A stretch of DNA of 64,000 nt from CAYNRG01 sp047974855 (GTDB lineage Bacteria; Bacillota_I; Bacilli_A; Erysipelotrichales; Erysipelotrichaceae). The position numbers and the translations under genes were made by a program. This document shows, in pieces, positions 1 to 7,496 of this stretch; within the stretch, counting starts at the first letter, position 1; each line of letters starts with the position of its first letter. The stretch lies in contig JBKECT010000033.1 in assembly GCA_047974855.1 (NCBI GenBank), positions 1 through 64,000 on the forward strand, read 5' to 3'. The notes beneath the pieces are model-generated. The model was not told the origin of the DNA. It ran no database searches and saw only the letters and a list, made by a program, of their open reading frames with translations.

Positions 1-37
1 CATTTTATTTTCACTATGATATAATGATAAAGCACTT

Positions 38-121
38 GCGGATGTGGCGAAATTGGTAGACGCACTAGACTTAGGATCTAGCGCCTTGTGCGTGGGGGTT
101 CGAGTCCCTTCATCCGCACCA
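38..121 (+). tRNA. tRNA-Leu (anticodon UAG)
   Basis: The 7-bp acceptor stem (GCGGATG at 38-44 with CATCCGC at 111-117) closes a full cloverleaf. The anticodon arm CTAGA-CTTAGGA-TCTAG shows UAG. A long variable arm, as in class II tRNAs, and the T-loop GTTCGAGTC are present. The CCA end is encoded (119-121). A -10 box TATAAT lies at 20-25; the -35 is near the window edge. It is the last clearly chromosomal gene before the conjugative element, so it is a candidate landmark for the integration site. Serine recombinases do not usually use tRNA genes, so adjacency may be incidental. Confidence 0.95.
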
Positions 122-149
122 TTATTTTTTAATAAAATGTTGAAAAAAA

Positions 150-337
150 ACCAGATGCATTAAATAGCACCTGGCAACAAACATTTACTCATATCTCTTG
201 ATTTAATCAAGAATTTATGATAAATTGTTATATGAAGTTCTAGACAAACTTCCTATAACAATAATGTCTGTATTAAGGAACGTTAACTTAATGCAGATAG
301 GGTATATCTTATTGTTTGTAAGATATATCCTTTTTTT
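150..337 (+). ncRNA. multi-hairpin region ending in an intrinsic terminator
   Basis: No gene is seen between the tRNA and the recombinase tail. The + strand holds successive hairpins: CCAGATGC/GCACCTGG (151-174), CTTGATTTAATCAAG (197-211), a long arm 224-262 (ATTGTTATA..GAAGTT with its complement), CTGTATTAAG/CTTAATGCAG (about 268-296), then GGRTATATCTTA/TAAGATATATCC followed by seven Ts (300-337). The last is a good Rho-independent terminator. The series could be the tRNA 3' trailer plus terminator, or a small structured RNA; no known RNA family was recognised. Confidence 0.45.
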
Positions 338-393
338 ATGTTCAAATTTGTAATTCAATTATATCACACCTAAATATAGTTGCAATCTTTTTT

Positions 394-1661
394 TTATATC
401 TTTAGTATTTCGATTACTTTTCCCTCTAAATTAACAGCCAACTTCACTTTACTTTTTATTAAATAGCTCCTTTTAAGCTCATTAGGTATCCTATTTAGCC
501 TTATTTTTGAATTATCAGATATTAGATCTATCTCCTTACCTATTAGATCTATTTCCTTTAATACAGCTTCAACCGCATAATTATACCCCTTAGGCTCTTC
601 ACACTCATTTAAAAATAGTTCTGTAATTTTTTTATTTTTCTTTTTAGATAATTTCTCCTATTAATCAGTACGGTTTTTCTTTTCATTTCTTCTTTTAACT
701 GAATCTCTCTATTACCTATCCATTCATCAATGAAATTTTGAGATATCTTTTTCTTGCATTTTGGACATGTATAATAGTAATACTTTTTCCCAGTCTTAGA
801 AGTTCCATGAGTCCCAAGCAATACGCTTCCACACTTTGCACATTCTGCCACTTTTAAAAAATAATAATCATGTTCTCTTTGCTTGGGACTCATTTTCAAT
901 TGTTTAATCGCATCTAATTGAGTTTGATGATCCACAAGTGGTGGAATGATATTAGAGTACTCTTTTCCTTTATATATTAACATACCAGAGTATTTCATAT
1001 TGTTTATAATTCTTACTAAACGATCTCTACTTAACCGTATCCCATAACTCAAAAATATTTCATGCAATAAAATATGGATATCACACCCTTGGGCCACCGA
1101 TGAAAAAATATATGTAATGATCTCTGATTTATCGATATCAATCACAATATTTTTTCCTGAGTCTCTTTTGTATCCAAAAGTACATTTTCCACCGCATGGA
1201 TACCTTCCAGACTCAACAATTTGCATTAAACCATCGTTAGTTCGTTCTATTGCCTTCTCACGCTCAAATTGATTAACTGTCACCTTTACATTCGCACTGA
1301 ATCTATTTCCTGCAGAAGACATATTTACTTCTTCGTGTAAACACTTTAGTTCGCACTCCGCACCATTTAATATTCTAAAAAACTGTGCTGTATCAACAAT
1401 ATCTCTGCTTATCCTTGATAAGTCATAGGTTAATACAATCTCGACCTCCCCTTTTTTAATGTTTTCAATCATTTTCTGCATAGCAGGTCTCTCTAAAGTA
1501 GATGCACTTTTTCCATTATCAATATAAAACTTAATTTTTTCTTCTGCACAAAACAAATTGACATAAGATTCAATCTGTCTCCTTTGCATTTCTAAAGATA
1601 CTCCATCTGTTACTTGTTTTTGTGTAGAAACTCTAATGTATGCTGCAATATTTTTTTTCAT
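394..1661 (-). CDS. serine site-specific recombinase, frameshifted
   Basis: The resolvase catalytic domain is intact at the N-terminus (YIRVSTQ with the nucleophile serine near residue 12, DLSRISRD near 80), followed by a recombinase domain and a four-cysteine zinc ribbon (CAKC..CPKC, about residues 274-302). In the annotated frame the protein stops after 350 aa (KKLQNYF). A -1 shift at the A7 run near 631-637 opens a further reading of about 75 codons that ends at 394 (ITELFLNECEEPKGYNYAVEAV...) and looks like the normal coiled C-terminal end. One more A would restore a protein of about 425 aa, similar in length to the recombinase at 33900-35195. It is either a homopolymer indel (real or from sequencing) or a programmed slip. 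Presumed role: excision and integration of the conjugative element. Confidence 0.85.
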
Positions 1662-1720
1662 TTTTCTTCCTCTTTTCTAATGATATTATATTTTATTTCA
1701 CCTCAAATTTATTTAATAAA

Positions 1721-1868
1721 GCGGCGAGCAAAAGATAAGAGCCATTCCTGCGTTTTTAAATAGTGAAGTGAGCTTGCGGGGTGTGGTATAATACACCACA
1801 CCTAGAGCAATAAGCAAACTATTTAAAAACAGTGGAGGGGAATGTGCGAATTATGTTTGCGAGCCGCC
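1721..1868. repeat. nested inverted repeat, about 150 bp
   Basis: Arms pair from outside in: GCGGCGAGCAAA (1721) with TTTGCGAGCCGC (ends 1867), imperfect; CATTCC (1743-1748) with GGAATG (1839-1844); GTTTTTAAATAG (1752-1763) with CTATTTAAAAAC (1819-1830), perfect; GGTGTGGT (1780-1787) with ACCACACC (1795-1802), perfect. No coding frame is supported. The fold works on either strand, so it could be a single-strand origin, a transfer site or a recombinase-associated site. Confidence 0.55.
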
Positions 1869-1871
1869 GAA

Positions 1872-1892
1872 TAAAAAAAGCCCCTAAGGGCT
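1872..1892 (-). terminator. Rho-independent terminator
   Basis: The stem AGCCC..GGGCT (1879-1892) is followed on the minus strand by a run of seven Ts. It overlaps the stop codon of the 125-aa gene and ends that transcript. Confidence 0.8.
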
Positions 1893-2268
1893 ATTTAACT
1901 TCACTTGCTTGCTTATACTCGTTTAATAACGTTGCAAAATCGCTATCCTTACCAGCGTATTTCTCTAGCAACTCCAAGTTTTTAATCACATCTATCTTAT
2001 CTTTCATGATACGTTCTAGTTGTGCTTTCTGCATTTTCGCTTGTTTGCGTGCATGCCATTCTGTTAAGTTCATAACGTGGAGTATTTTGTCTACTTCCTT
2101 GCCACTCACAAGAGCCGTATACTCACAAACTGGCTCTAGTACTTTAGCACTAACCACTTCGCCCATATAATTGGAAATAATAACGATACTATTCTTCTCC
2201 AATTCTATGGTATGGGATACCAAGTACACTTCTTCACTCTCAATTGTTTCTACATTGTAATACTTCAT
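1891..2268 (-). CDS. hypothetical protein, 125 aa
   Basis: I do not recognise this family. The first 60 residues are predicted beta-rich (YYNVETIESEEVYLVSHTIEL, IVIISNYMGEVVSAKVLEP). The second half is charged and helical (TEWHARKQAKMQKAQLERIMKDK, LLEKYAGKDSDFATLLNEYKQ). The start ATG follows GAGGTGATTT, a usable ribosome binding site. It is a single-gene transcript with its own terminator, placed between the two large inverted-repeat structures (1721-1868 and 2304-2555). That position suggests a protein acting on or near those sites, but there is no direct support. Confidence 0.7.
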   Translation of the reverse strand: MKYYNVETIESEEVYLVSHTIELEKNSIVIISNYMGEVVSAKVLEPVCEYTALVSGKEVDKILHVMNLTEWHARKQAKMQKAQLERIMKDKIDVIKNLELLEKYAGKDSDFATLLNEYKQASEVK

Positions 2269-2280
2269 AAATCACCTCTA

Positions 2281-2298
2281 TACTGCAAATATGCAGTA
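2281..2298. promoter_or_regulatory. palindrome TACTGCA-N4-TGCAGTA
   Basis: A perfect 7-bp inverted repeat with a 4-nt centre sits 12 bp upstream of the 125-aa gene's start codon. A close relative (ACTGCATTATGCAGT) occurs at about 25131-25145 upstream of parA. It is a candidate operator shared by two ends of the element. Confidence 0.4.
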
Positions 2299-2303
2299 TC
2301 TTT

Positions 2304-2555
2304 CTAGTGAACCCCTGTTCACGCAAACGAACGGTGCACGGCTTTAGTTGAATAGGTTAAATCAACCGATTGAGCTTTGTACTTGCAAAGCCCTTGACAG
2401 TTCTGTCAAGGGTACAAAGAGAAATCGATAAGTTGATTTGTTCTATTCAGCAAAGCATAAGCGAAATAAAAGCAAGGGCTTGCTTGTTAGCGTTGCGTAC
2501 CCTTGCTTTTATGATAGCGACGTGCAAAGGTGAAGCGTGAACAGGGGTTCTCTAG
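2304..2555. repeat. large branched inverted-repeat structure (candidate origin or structured RNA)
   Basis: This gene-free interval folds as a three-way junction. The closing stem is 2309-2324 (GAACCCCTGTTCACGC) with 2535-2550, 16 perfect pairs, plus CTAG/CTAG outside it. Arm A stacks 2341-2355 with 2443-2456, 2359-2366 with 2432-2439, 2367-2371 with 2423-2427, 2375-2382 with 2412-2419, and the hairpin CCCTTGACAG/CTGTCAAGGG (2391-2412). Arm B is 2468-2478 with 2500-2510 (AAAAGCAAGGG). Almost every base of arm A is used. The design is symmetric on both strands, so strand of action is unknown. Candidates are a single-strand origin, part of oriT, or a non-coding RNA. Confidence 0.6.
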
Positions 2556-2578
2556 AATGACCAACCACCCTAAGATAA

Positions 2579-2613
2579 TAAAAAAAGAGAGTGTTGGATT
2601 TCCCCAACACTCT
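2579..2613 (-). terminator. terminator of the mobilisation operon
   Basis: The stem AGAGTGTTGG (2588-2597) pairs with CCAACACTCT (2604-2613); the minus strand continues into seven Ts. It lies directly after the coupling-protein stop codon at 2618. Confidence 0.9.
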
Positions 2614-2617
2614 GCAG

Positions 2618-4576
2618 TTAAAGATCAGATAAATTTGTATTCTTTCCTTTAAATTTTTTTGCCCCAACACTATCGAGTTCCCTTTTTCTTTCTTTCATCA
2701 TCATTGCTTTAATATCAATGATGCTGATTTTTTCAAAAACTGCTCTCCTTTCAAAATCATAGGTCACCTTCTTAGGTGCAAAACTATATCGATAAAAAGG
2801 AGGCAACTTGATCATAAAAGGATCCCACTCATTACTCACTATCACAGATCTACCCTTCTCCAAAAGATTTAATCGCCTCTCAGTGATTAAATCACGCTCT
2901 TCATACTGCTTTTTCTTCTTGTTATAGTATAGTTCTTTACCACACTCCTTCACAAAGAAATTCTTTGTTTCATCACTTGATGCTCCTAAAAAGATCTTAT
3001 TAGCATTATTATCGATGATTGTCTCAGTAATGTCATCACCATATTTATTTGCTAGTTGAGAGACACTTTGTACAAAAGCTAAAAAGGTGATGTTGTACCC
3101 TCTTGAAACTGTATACATACTTACGATCTCCTTAAAAGCGGGTAAAACTGCAAGTTCATCTAGATAGATTTTATATGGATACTTGAGTTTTTTATTGTGC
3201 TGTTGTTCAGCAACCATTACCGCAATCTCATAAAACTGAGTAATAAAAGCTGTTACCAATGGATAGAACGTCCCTTTAGAAGACTGAGTCATTAAAAACA
3301 CAGCTGTCTTTTGATTAAACAGTTTTCGAACATCAACCCCCTTCGGGCCAGATGTCATATTGACAATATCTTGATTCATCACTAATGATCGTATCTTGTT
3401 GTTAAAAACGGCATTCATTGATGCCAAGGTAACTTCTTTCATTGTCATATATCCAGATAATTTTAACCAACTTGAATCATCTTTTCTTCTATTTTTCATC
3501 ATGAAACGCTTTAGGGTGTCTTGATCATCGAATAAAGCTTTTACAGATAGTATATTGATATTTTCTTCATTCCCTTCTTCAAATAATAATATCAATCCAC
3601 CTGCAAGCATATCGGCAGAACCCTGCCACCACATTGGTTGCTTCGCATCTTCTTCATAACATATATTTAACGCGAAGTCAGAAAGTAGCTCTATCGGTTT
3701 ACTCATATTACAATCTCTAAAAGTTGCTTCTGGATGGACTTCTCTTTCTTTTTCTAAAATCTCACACCATAAGTCCCAAGCGAGTTTGATTGGATTCCAA
3801 CAATCGCCCTCCAGCGGGGTATTAAAATCAAAAATTATAACCTCATAGCCATTATCTTTTAACTTTTGATATGTATTTGCACATAGCTCTTTTTTTGTAT
3901 CGTGAACAATTATTGACTCTCCAGCATCGATGCTAGAGTTAATCATTGTCAGTACAAACGTCATCGACTTCCCACGCCCTGTAGACCCCACGAATAACGT
4001 ATGAGTGTTTGAAGGAAGATAATATACCTTATTATACTTCCCAAAAAAGTAACAACTTCTATATGCAAGCAGCGGGGTTCCAGCACAATGATGTTGCTTT
4101 CCATTGAAGGAATCCCAAGTCTGCAGCCTATTCCATTTTTTAGGTTGCGGCCAAAGAAAATGATCCGCAATTTTATTTTGCAGAGTTGCAAATGGATACC
4201 ACAATTTATCCCATAGACACTCTAATCTAAACCTTGTTACTTCCCCTTTTGAGTTATAACATACCCTAACACATCCTCTTTTTCTTTTTCTATTTGTCAT
4301 CCATCTTGTATAGTTTTCTTTTTCATATTGGCTTCTAAACTTACGTATATTTGCACCACCAATGCCCATCACTACCAGTATAAGCGATATCATACTCACT
4401 AAAAAAAGCATACTCATCGTTACCCCATCTTGTATATACAATTCAAAATTAAAGTAAGGCATCGATTTATATGCAGCAATTACATCTTCAGATACGTATA
4501 GAACATTAAGAACCTGCAATCCTACAAAGAAAACAGTAAAGCAAGCTATAAGCGACAATATAATTCTAATAACCAA
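2618..4576 (-). CDS. type IV coupling protein (VirD4/TraG family)
   Basis: This is the membrane ATPase that links the relaxase-DNA complex to the secretion channel. Two N-terminal membrane segments (about residues 1-25 and 50-75) precede the ATPase with Walker A GSTGRGKS (about residue 197) and a Walker B-like stretch KIYLDELAVLPAF (about residue 470). The start is chosen as a TTG at 4576 because AGAGGAGG lies 6 nt upstream and no ATG fits; the in-frame codons further upstream would lie on the wrong side of this ribosome binding site. It overlaps the relaxase stop by 11 nt, implying translational coupling. Length (652 aa) is normal for the family. Confidence 0.93.
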   Translation of the reverse strand: MVIRIILSLIACFTVFFVGLQVLNVLYVSEDVIAAYKSMPYFNFELYIQDGVTMSMLFLVSMISLILVVMGIGGANIRKFRSQYEKENYTRWMTNRKRKRGCVRVCYNSKGEVTRFRLECLWDKLWYPFATLQNKIADHFLWPQPKKWNRLQTWDSFNGKQHHCAGTPLLAYRSCYFFGKYNKVYYLPSNTHTLFVGSTGRGKSMTFVLTMINSSIDAGESIIVHDTKKELCANTYQKLKDNGYEVIIFDFNTPLEGDCWNPIKLAWDLWCEILEKEREVHPEATFRDCNMSKPIELLSDFALNICYEEDAKQPMWWQGSADMLAGGLILLFEEGNEENINILSVKALFDDQDTLKRFMMKNRRKDDSSWLKLSGYMTMKEVTLASMNAVFNNKIRSLVMNQDIVNMTSGPKGVDVRKLFNQKTAVFLMTQSSKGTFYPLVTAFITQFYEIAVMVAEQQHNKKLKYPYKIYLDELAVLPAFKEIVSMYTVSRGYNITFLAFVQSVSQLANKYGDDITETIIDNNANKIFLGASSDETKNFFVKECGKELYYNKKKKQYEERDLITERRLNLLEKGRSVIVSNEWDPFMIKLPPFYRYSFAPKKVTYDFERRAVFEKISIIDIKAMMMKERKRELDSVGAKKFKGKNTNLSDL

Positions 4577-5813
4577 ATTGATCCTCCTCTCTATTGTAAA
4601 AGTTATCAATATCTTGTTGGATTTGTGCTTTCTTCATCCAACTTACTCTTTTTGTCAATTGACCTAAAGAGAACTCTAACGCAGCAACTCTATGCTTATT
4701 TTTTTTATATGACTTTTTATTTTTTATAGCTTTATCAACAGTATTGACTTTCGATAGATCCCAGTCCTTTTTAAGCGATAGAATATAGTTGCCTATTTCT
4801 TTTTTCAACTTCTTCATTTCTACATCTTCAAAATTGCTATATTTAGAATTAAGTTTATTTTGTGTTAATTTGTCAAACTCCTGCAGCAAACCCTTAAACT
4901 CTTTTGCTTTTTTTTCTATCTGTGGATGCCTTAGAATATCTTCAGTTATCGAATCAATTCTAGTCCTAAACGATCTCATATTAGAAGATCCATACTGTAA
5001 CCTTCCACCCACCGTAGACCTATCAATACTTATAAAAAGTCGCTCGATTTTATTTGAAATTGAATTATCTAGATTTTGTGCAATTGCATCAATCATCGTT
5101 TCTTTTAGATCACTTCTAAGTATATCTTTATTCTTAAAGAGCTCATTTTTATCTACCGATATTCCTTTAATTGCATTCATTCTCTTGTCTGCCTCATTTA
5201 TAATTAATCCTTTAAAGTACTCCAAATCTTTCGGTTTAAACGTTCCTTTCCTTCTAGTTTTTTCTTTTTCTAAGAAAACTAAATGCGTATGCGGATGCGA
5301 TTTGTCGGTATGTACATCAAACCACCAAATCATATTTTTAGGATCCATCCCTACACGCTGAAAAAACTTGGGTAAGACTTTTTGGAACACAGCAGCATAG
5401 TCTTCATCATTCAAAAGTCCATATTGTTCTGCAGTAAAATAGTCTTTAAAACTTGTCACAGGTAACCAAGCTAAATCCCCTTCCTTAGAAAAAAACTGTT
5501 GAATAGATCGTTTGAAATTTTCTCTTTCATCTTTATCTGATATCCACCCACCATTTGTAAATGTCTTTATTTCAACTTCATCATCTCCTCTTGATGAAGT
5601 TCTAGAAGTATATCCCAGATATCCATCAATAAACTCCAGTTCAGATTTTCCAATCTCTTCTTGAATATCATTTCTTGAATCTTGCCGTGCTGTATAGCTA
5701 CCATATCCTAAAAGAGAATCTGAGTTGACTTCTCCTTTAATTTTTAGTTTAGTAGGAAACGGTTTCCCGTATTCAACAAACATCATCATATTGACAATAT
5801 CAGCCATTTTCAT
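4566..5813 (-). CDS. relaxase, MobL/MobP type
   Basis: It would nick oriT and remain attached to the transferred strand. The three-histidine metal motif reads HTDKSHPHTHLVF (near residue 180). A conserved N-terminal tyrosine region (GYGSYTARQD) could supply the nucleophile. The C-terminal half is charged and helical. It lacks a clear ribosome binding site; its ATG overlaps the end of the preceding gene (5800-5813), so it is probably translated by coupling. The second in-frame ATG at 5807 is an alternative start. Downstream is the coupling protein, upstream two small DNA-binding-type genes: a standard mobilisation operon. Confidence 0.88.
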   Translation of the reverse strand: MKMADIVNMMMFVEYGKPFPTKLKIKGEVNSDSLLGYGSYTARQDSRNDIQEEIGKSELEFIDGYLGYTSRTSSRGDDEVEIKTFTNGGWISDKDERENFKRSIQQFFSKEGDLAWLPVTSFKDYFTAEQYGLLNDEDYAAVFQKVLPKFFQRVGMDPKNMIWWFDVHTDKSHPHTHLVFLEKEKTRRKGTFKPKDLEYFKGLIINEADKRMNAIKGISVDKNELFKNKDILRSDLKETMIDAIAQNLDNSISNKIERLFISIDRSTVGGRLQYGSSNMRSFRTRIDSITEDILRHPQIEKKAKEFKGLLQEFDKLTQNKLNSKYSNFEDVEMKKLKKEIGNYILSLKKDWDLSKVNTVDKAIKNKKSYKKNKHRVAALEFSLGQLTKRVSWMKKAQIQQDIDNFYNREEDQFGY

Positions 5814-6204
5814 CAACTACTTTCAATGCTGCTTCAGTATATTTAAGTGAGTTTTTGATTTTTTCCTTCGCTGTACCTGCATCAGATATATTCGCCATAG
5901 ATATCAAACACATCTCCAATAGAATAGAAATCACTCTTTGATTTCTATTTAAATCATTAAACATTATTGCCATCTCTTCTATTTGTTGTTTCATTAATAA
6001 AGAGAGTTGATTAAAGATAACCTCTTCGACACGATCAAACTGCATTAATAAATAATTTGAATTAATTTTGTTATCGTAAAGACTTTGGACTGCCTCTTCG
6101 ATCACTTTATTTTCTGAGCTACCCATATACCCTTTTAGTTCGCTAAGTAATAGTTCACTGTTTTCTGATAGTCTAAATAGTTTACTTTTTTTCTCTGATT
6201 TCAT
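5800..6204 (-). CDS. small mobilisation accessory protein (ribbon-helix-helix-like)
   Basis: A 134-aa protein. The N-terminal part (KLFRLSENSELLLSELKGYMGSSENKVIEEAVQSLYD) has the pattern of a ribbon-helix-helix DNA-binding domain: a beta strand, a helix, then the SENKVIEEAV helix. The rest is helical. Such MobC-like proteins bind oriT and help the relaxase. It overlaps both its neighbours (22 nt with the upstream gene, 14 nt with the relaxase). The family call is by pattern only. Confidence 0.65.
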   Translation of the reverse strand: MKSEKKSKLFRLSENSELLLSELKGYMGSSENKVIEEAVQSLYDNKINSNYLLMQFDRVEEVIFNQLSLLMKQQIEEMAIMFNDLNRNQRVISILLEMCLISMANISDAGTAKEKIKNSLKYTEAALKVVDENG

Positions 6205-6598
6205 ACTCTATCTCCTTTGCCAAATTTGAAAAAATCATTTCTTTTGATTCATCTTCAAGTTCTTCTGTATCGACTTCGATAAACTCTAGCATGTGATTAA
6301 TCAACAAAGTATTCGCTTGATTTAATTTATTAGAATGCTGCAAGGCTAAATTAATTTGCTTAAAGTTTTTTGTATTCTCTGCTTCAAACCGTGTCACTAT
6401 TTTTTTTAAAAGTTGTTCAATGTATCCTTCTGAAATTGTGTCAGATTTCATTTTTTCGTGATAGTCATCGATAATAATCTTTATCACATCAGTGTCATTT
6501 AGTTTAATATTTTCGTACTCTTTTTTTCGTTGGATTGACTTTTTTATTTCTCTTAATTTTTCTATGTACTGTTCATTTAGTCGATAGTTTTTTATCAT
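6182..6598 (-). CDS. small DNA-binding-type protein, first gene of the mobilisation operon
   Basis: A 138-aa protein with NYRLNEQYIEKLREIKKSI at the start and NDTDVIKIIIDDYHEKM behind it, again a ribbon-helix-helix-like arrangement, then a helical tail. The start at 6598 is preferred because GGGAGG lies 8-10 nt upstream; an upstream frame extension to 6679 would run through the repeated GTGATATCA sites. The protein may bind those sites and control its own operon, as is typical of this position. Confidence 0.65.
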   Translation of the reverse strand: MIKNYRLNEQYIEKLREIKKSIQRKKEYENIKLNDTDVIKIIIDDYHEKMKSDTISEGYIEQLLKKIVTRFEAENTKNFKQINLALQHSNKLNQANTLLINHMLEFIEVDTEELEDESKEMIFSNLAKEIEYEIREKK

Positions 6599-6648
6599 TT
6601 TTCTTTTTCCTCCCTTCTTCATATTTGTGTTTTTTGGTGTAATACAAA

Positions 6649-6701
6649 GTGATATCATCCCAAAAATGAGTGATATCACTTTTTCAAAAAAGTGATATCA
6701 T
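6649..6701. promoter_or_regulatory. three GTGATATCA repeats (operator or iterons)
   Basis: GTGATATCAT at 6649-6658, GTGATATCAC at 6670-6679 and GTGATATCAT at 6692-6701. Each contains the palindrome TGATATCA. The spacing is 21 and 22 bp, two helical turns, so bound proteins would lie on one face of the DNA. The array is directly upstream of the mobilisation operon. Confidence 0.7.
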
Positions 6702-6898
6702 TGAAAAAGTCTTTTAAAACTGCCCGTTGGGCTGTTTTTCACACGGAGTGCTTTACACCATGTAAAGCACTTTCCCTTATGCTCGTTATTTTCATTTTTC
6801 AACATTTTATTAAAAATCTACAGAAAGCACTATTGTAGATTGCAGTTCTATTTTTCATTTTTTGTTTTCTCCTGTCTTGTTGTTTTTTTTCAAAAAAT
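6702..6898. other. candidate origin of transfer region
   Basis: No gene is present. A perfect 11-bp hairpin AGTGCTTTACA/TGTAAAGCACT (6747-6771) is followed by TTCCCTTATGCTCG, a typical layout of hairpin plus nick region. ATCTACA/TGTAGAT flanks about 6817-6840. Position between the secretion operon terminator and the RHH-relaxase operon is where oriT lies in many related elements. The nick site itself is not identified. Confidence 0.45.
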
Positions 6899-6922
6899 TG
6901 CTCGGGGCAACTTGCCCCGAGC
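6892..6922 (-). terminator. terminator of the long transfer operon, built from the GGGGCAA palindrome
   Basis: A 23-bp perfect palindrome (6900-6922, GCTC + GGGGCAAGTTGCCCC + GAGC on the minus strand) is followed by AATTTTTT. It follows the 68-aa gene stop by about 25 nt. This copy of the element-wide palindrome family has extra stem pairs and a T run, so here it acts as a Rho-independent terminator. Confidence 0.85.
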
Positions 6923-6946
6923 TTTGCTAACTATTTTATTTTTTTA

Positions 6947-7153
6947 CTACACTTGCTGAATTTTTTGTATTAAATCATCATACGACAAATTTTTTTGATG
7001 CATCAATTTTTCAAATTCTTTACGCTTCGCTTCACCTATTTGCTCAATTATTTCTTTCCGAAAATCTTCCAACTCGCTAATTTTTTTTTTCAAATTCCTT
7101 ATTTGCTCATTGTTTTTATCTAAACTTCTATTTAATTTTTCTAACTTATTCAT
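6947..7153 (-). CDS. small coiled-coil protein, 68 aa
   Basis: Nearly the whole protein is one heptad-like helix (LEKLNRSLDKNNEQIRNLKKKISELEDFRKEII), with a short tail NLSYDDLIQKIQQV. Its ATG overlaps the last codons of ssb (GATGAATAAG), so the two are co-translated. The family is unknown. It is the last gene of the transfer operon. Confidence 0.65.
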   Translation of the reverse strand: MNKLEKLNRSLDKNNEQIRNLKKKISELEDFRKEIIEQIGEAKRKEFEKLMHQKNLSYDDLIQKIQQV

Positions 7154-7496
7154 CTTCTTCTTCCTCCGAGAAAAGGTCCATCTGACCTCCAGTTACTTTA
7201 TCTGTGACATTTATAAATTCTATATTATCGATAAGTACAAATGTATTTCTGAATTTTATTTTATCCTTATTGGTATATTCGTTTACTTTGAGTCTACCAA
7301 GGATTTCTACAAAATCACCTTTCCCAAGCATTTCTTGAATTACTTCTGCAATTCTTCCCCAGGCAACACAGCGAATAAAATCTCTTGCCTTTCCTGATTT
7401 ACAGATGAGACTGAACTGAACCCCTTTATTATCTTCATTTCCTATTACTTCTATATTTGTACAAATTTTTCCTACTAAAATTGCTCTAGCTGACAT
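7146..7496 (-). CDS. ssb: single-stranded DNA-binding protein
   Basis: A 116-aa OB-fold protein of the SSB family: MSARAILVGKICTNIEVI, the core FIRCVAWGRIAEVIQEMLGKGDFVEILGRL, and an acidic C-terminal tail (MDLFSEEEEDE). The tail lacks the classic DDDLPF/DDDIPF ending. It probably coats the transferred strand or feeds the Toprim protein encoded just upstream, whose end it overlaps by 11 nt. Confidence 0.85.
   Translation of the reverse strand: MSARAILVGKICTNIEVIGNEDNKGVQFSLICKSGKARDFIRCVAWGRIAEVIQEMLGKGDFVEILGRLKVNEYTNKDKIKFRNTFVLIDNIEFINVTDKVTGGQMDLFSEEEEDE

Noticed and set aside
38..121. tRNA-Leu as the proven integration site
   Set aside because: No second copy of the tRNA 3' end was found in the window, and the element's recombinase is of the serine type, so this remains unproven.
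1832..2170. 112-codon frame on the plus strand over the 125-aa gene
   Set aside because: Covers the terminator and inverted repeat, with no protein-like pattern; the minus-strand gene has proper signals.
4789..5361. 190-codon open frame opposite the relaxase gene
   Set aside because: Lies wholly antisense to a clear relaxase, has a composition typical of a reversed gene and no ribosome binding site.
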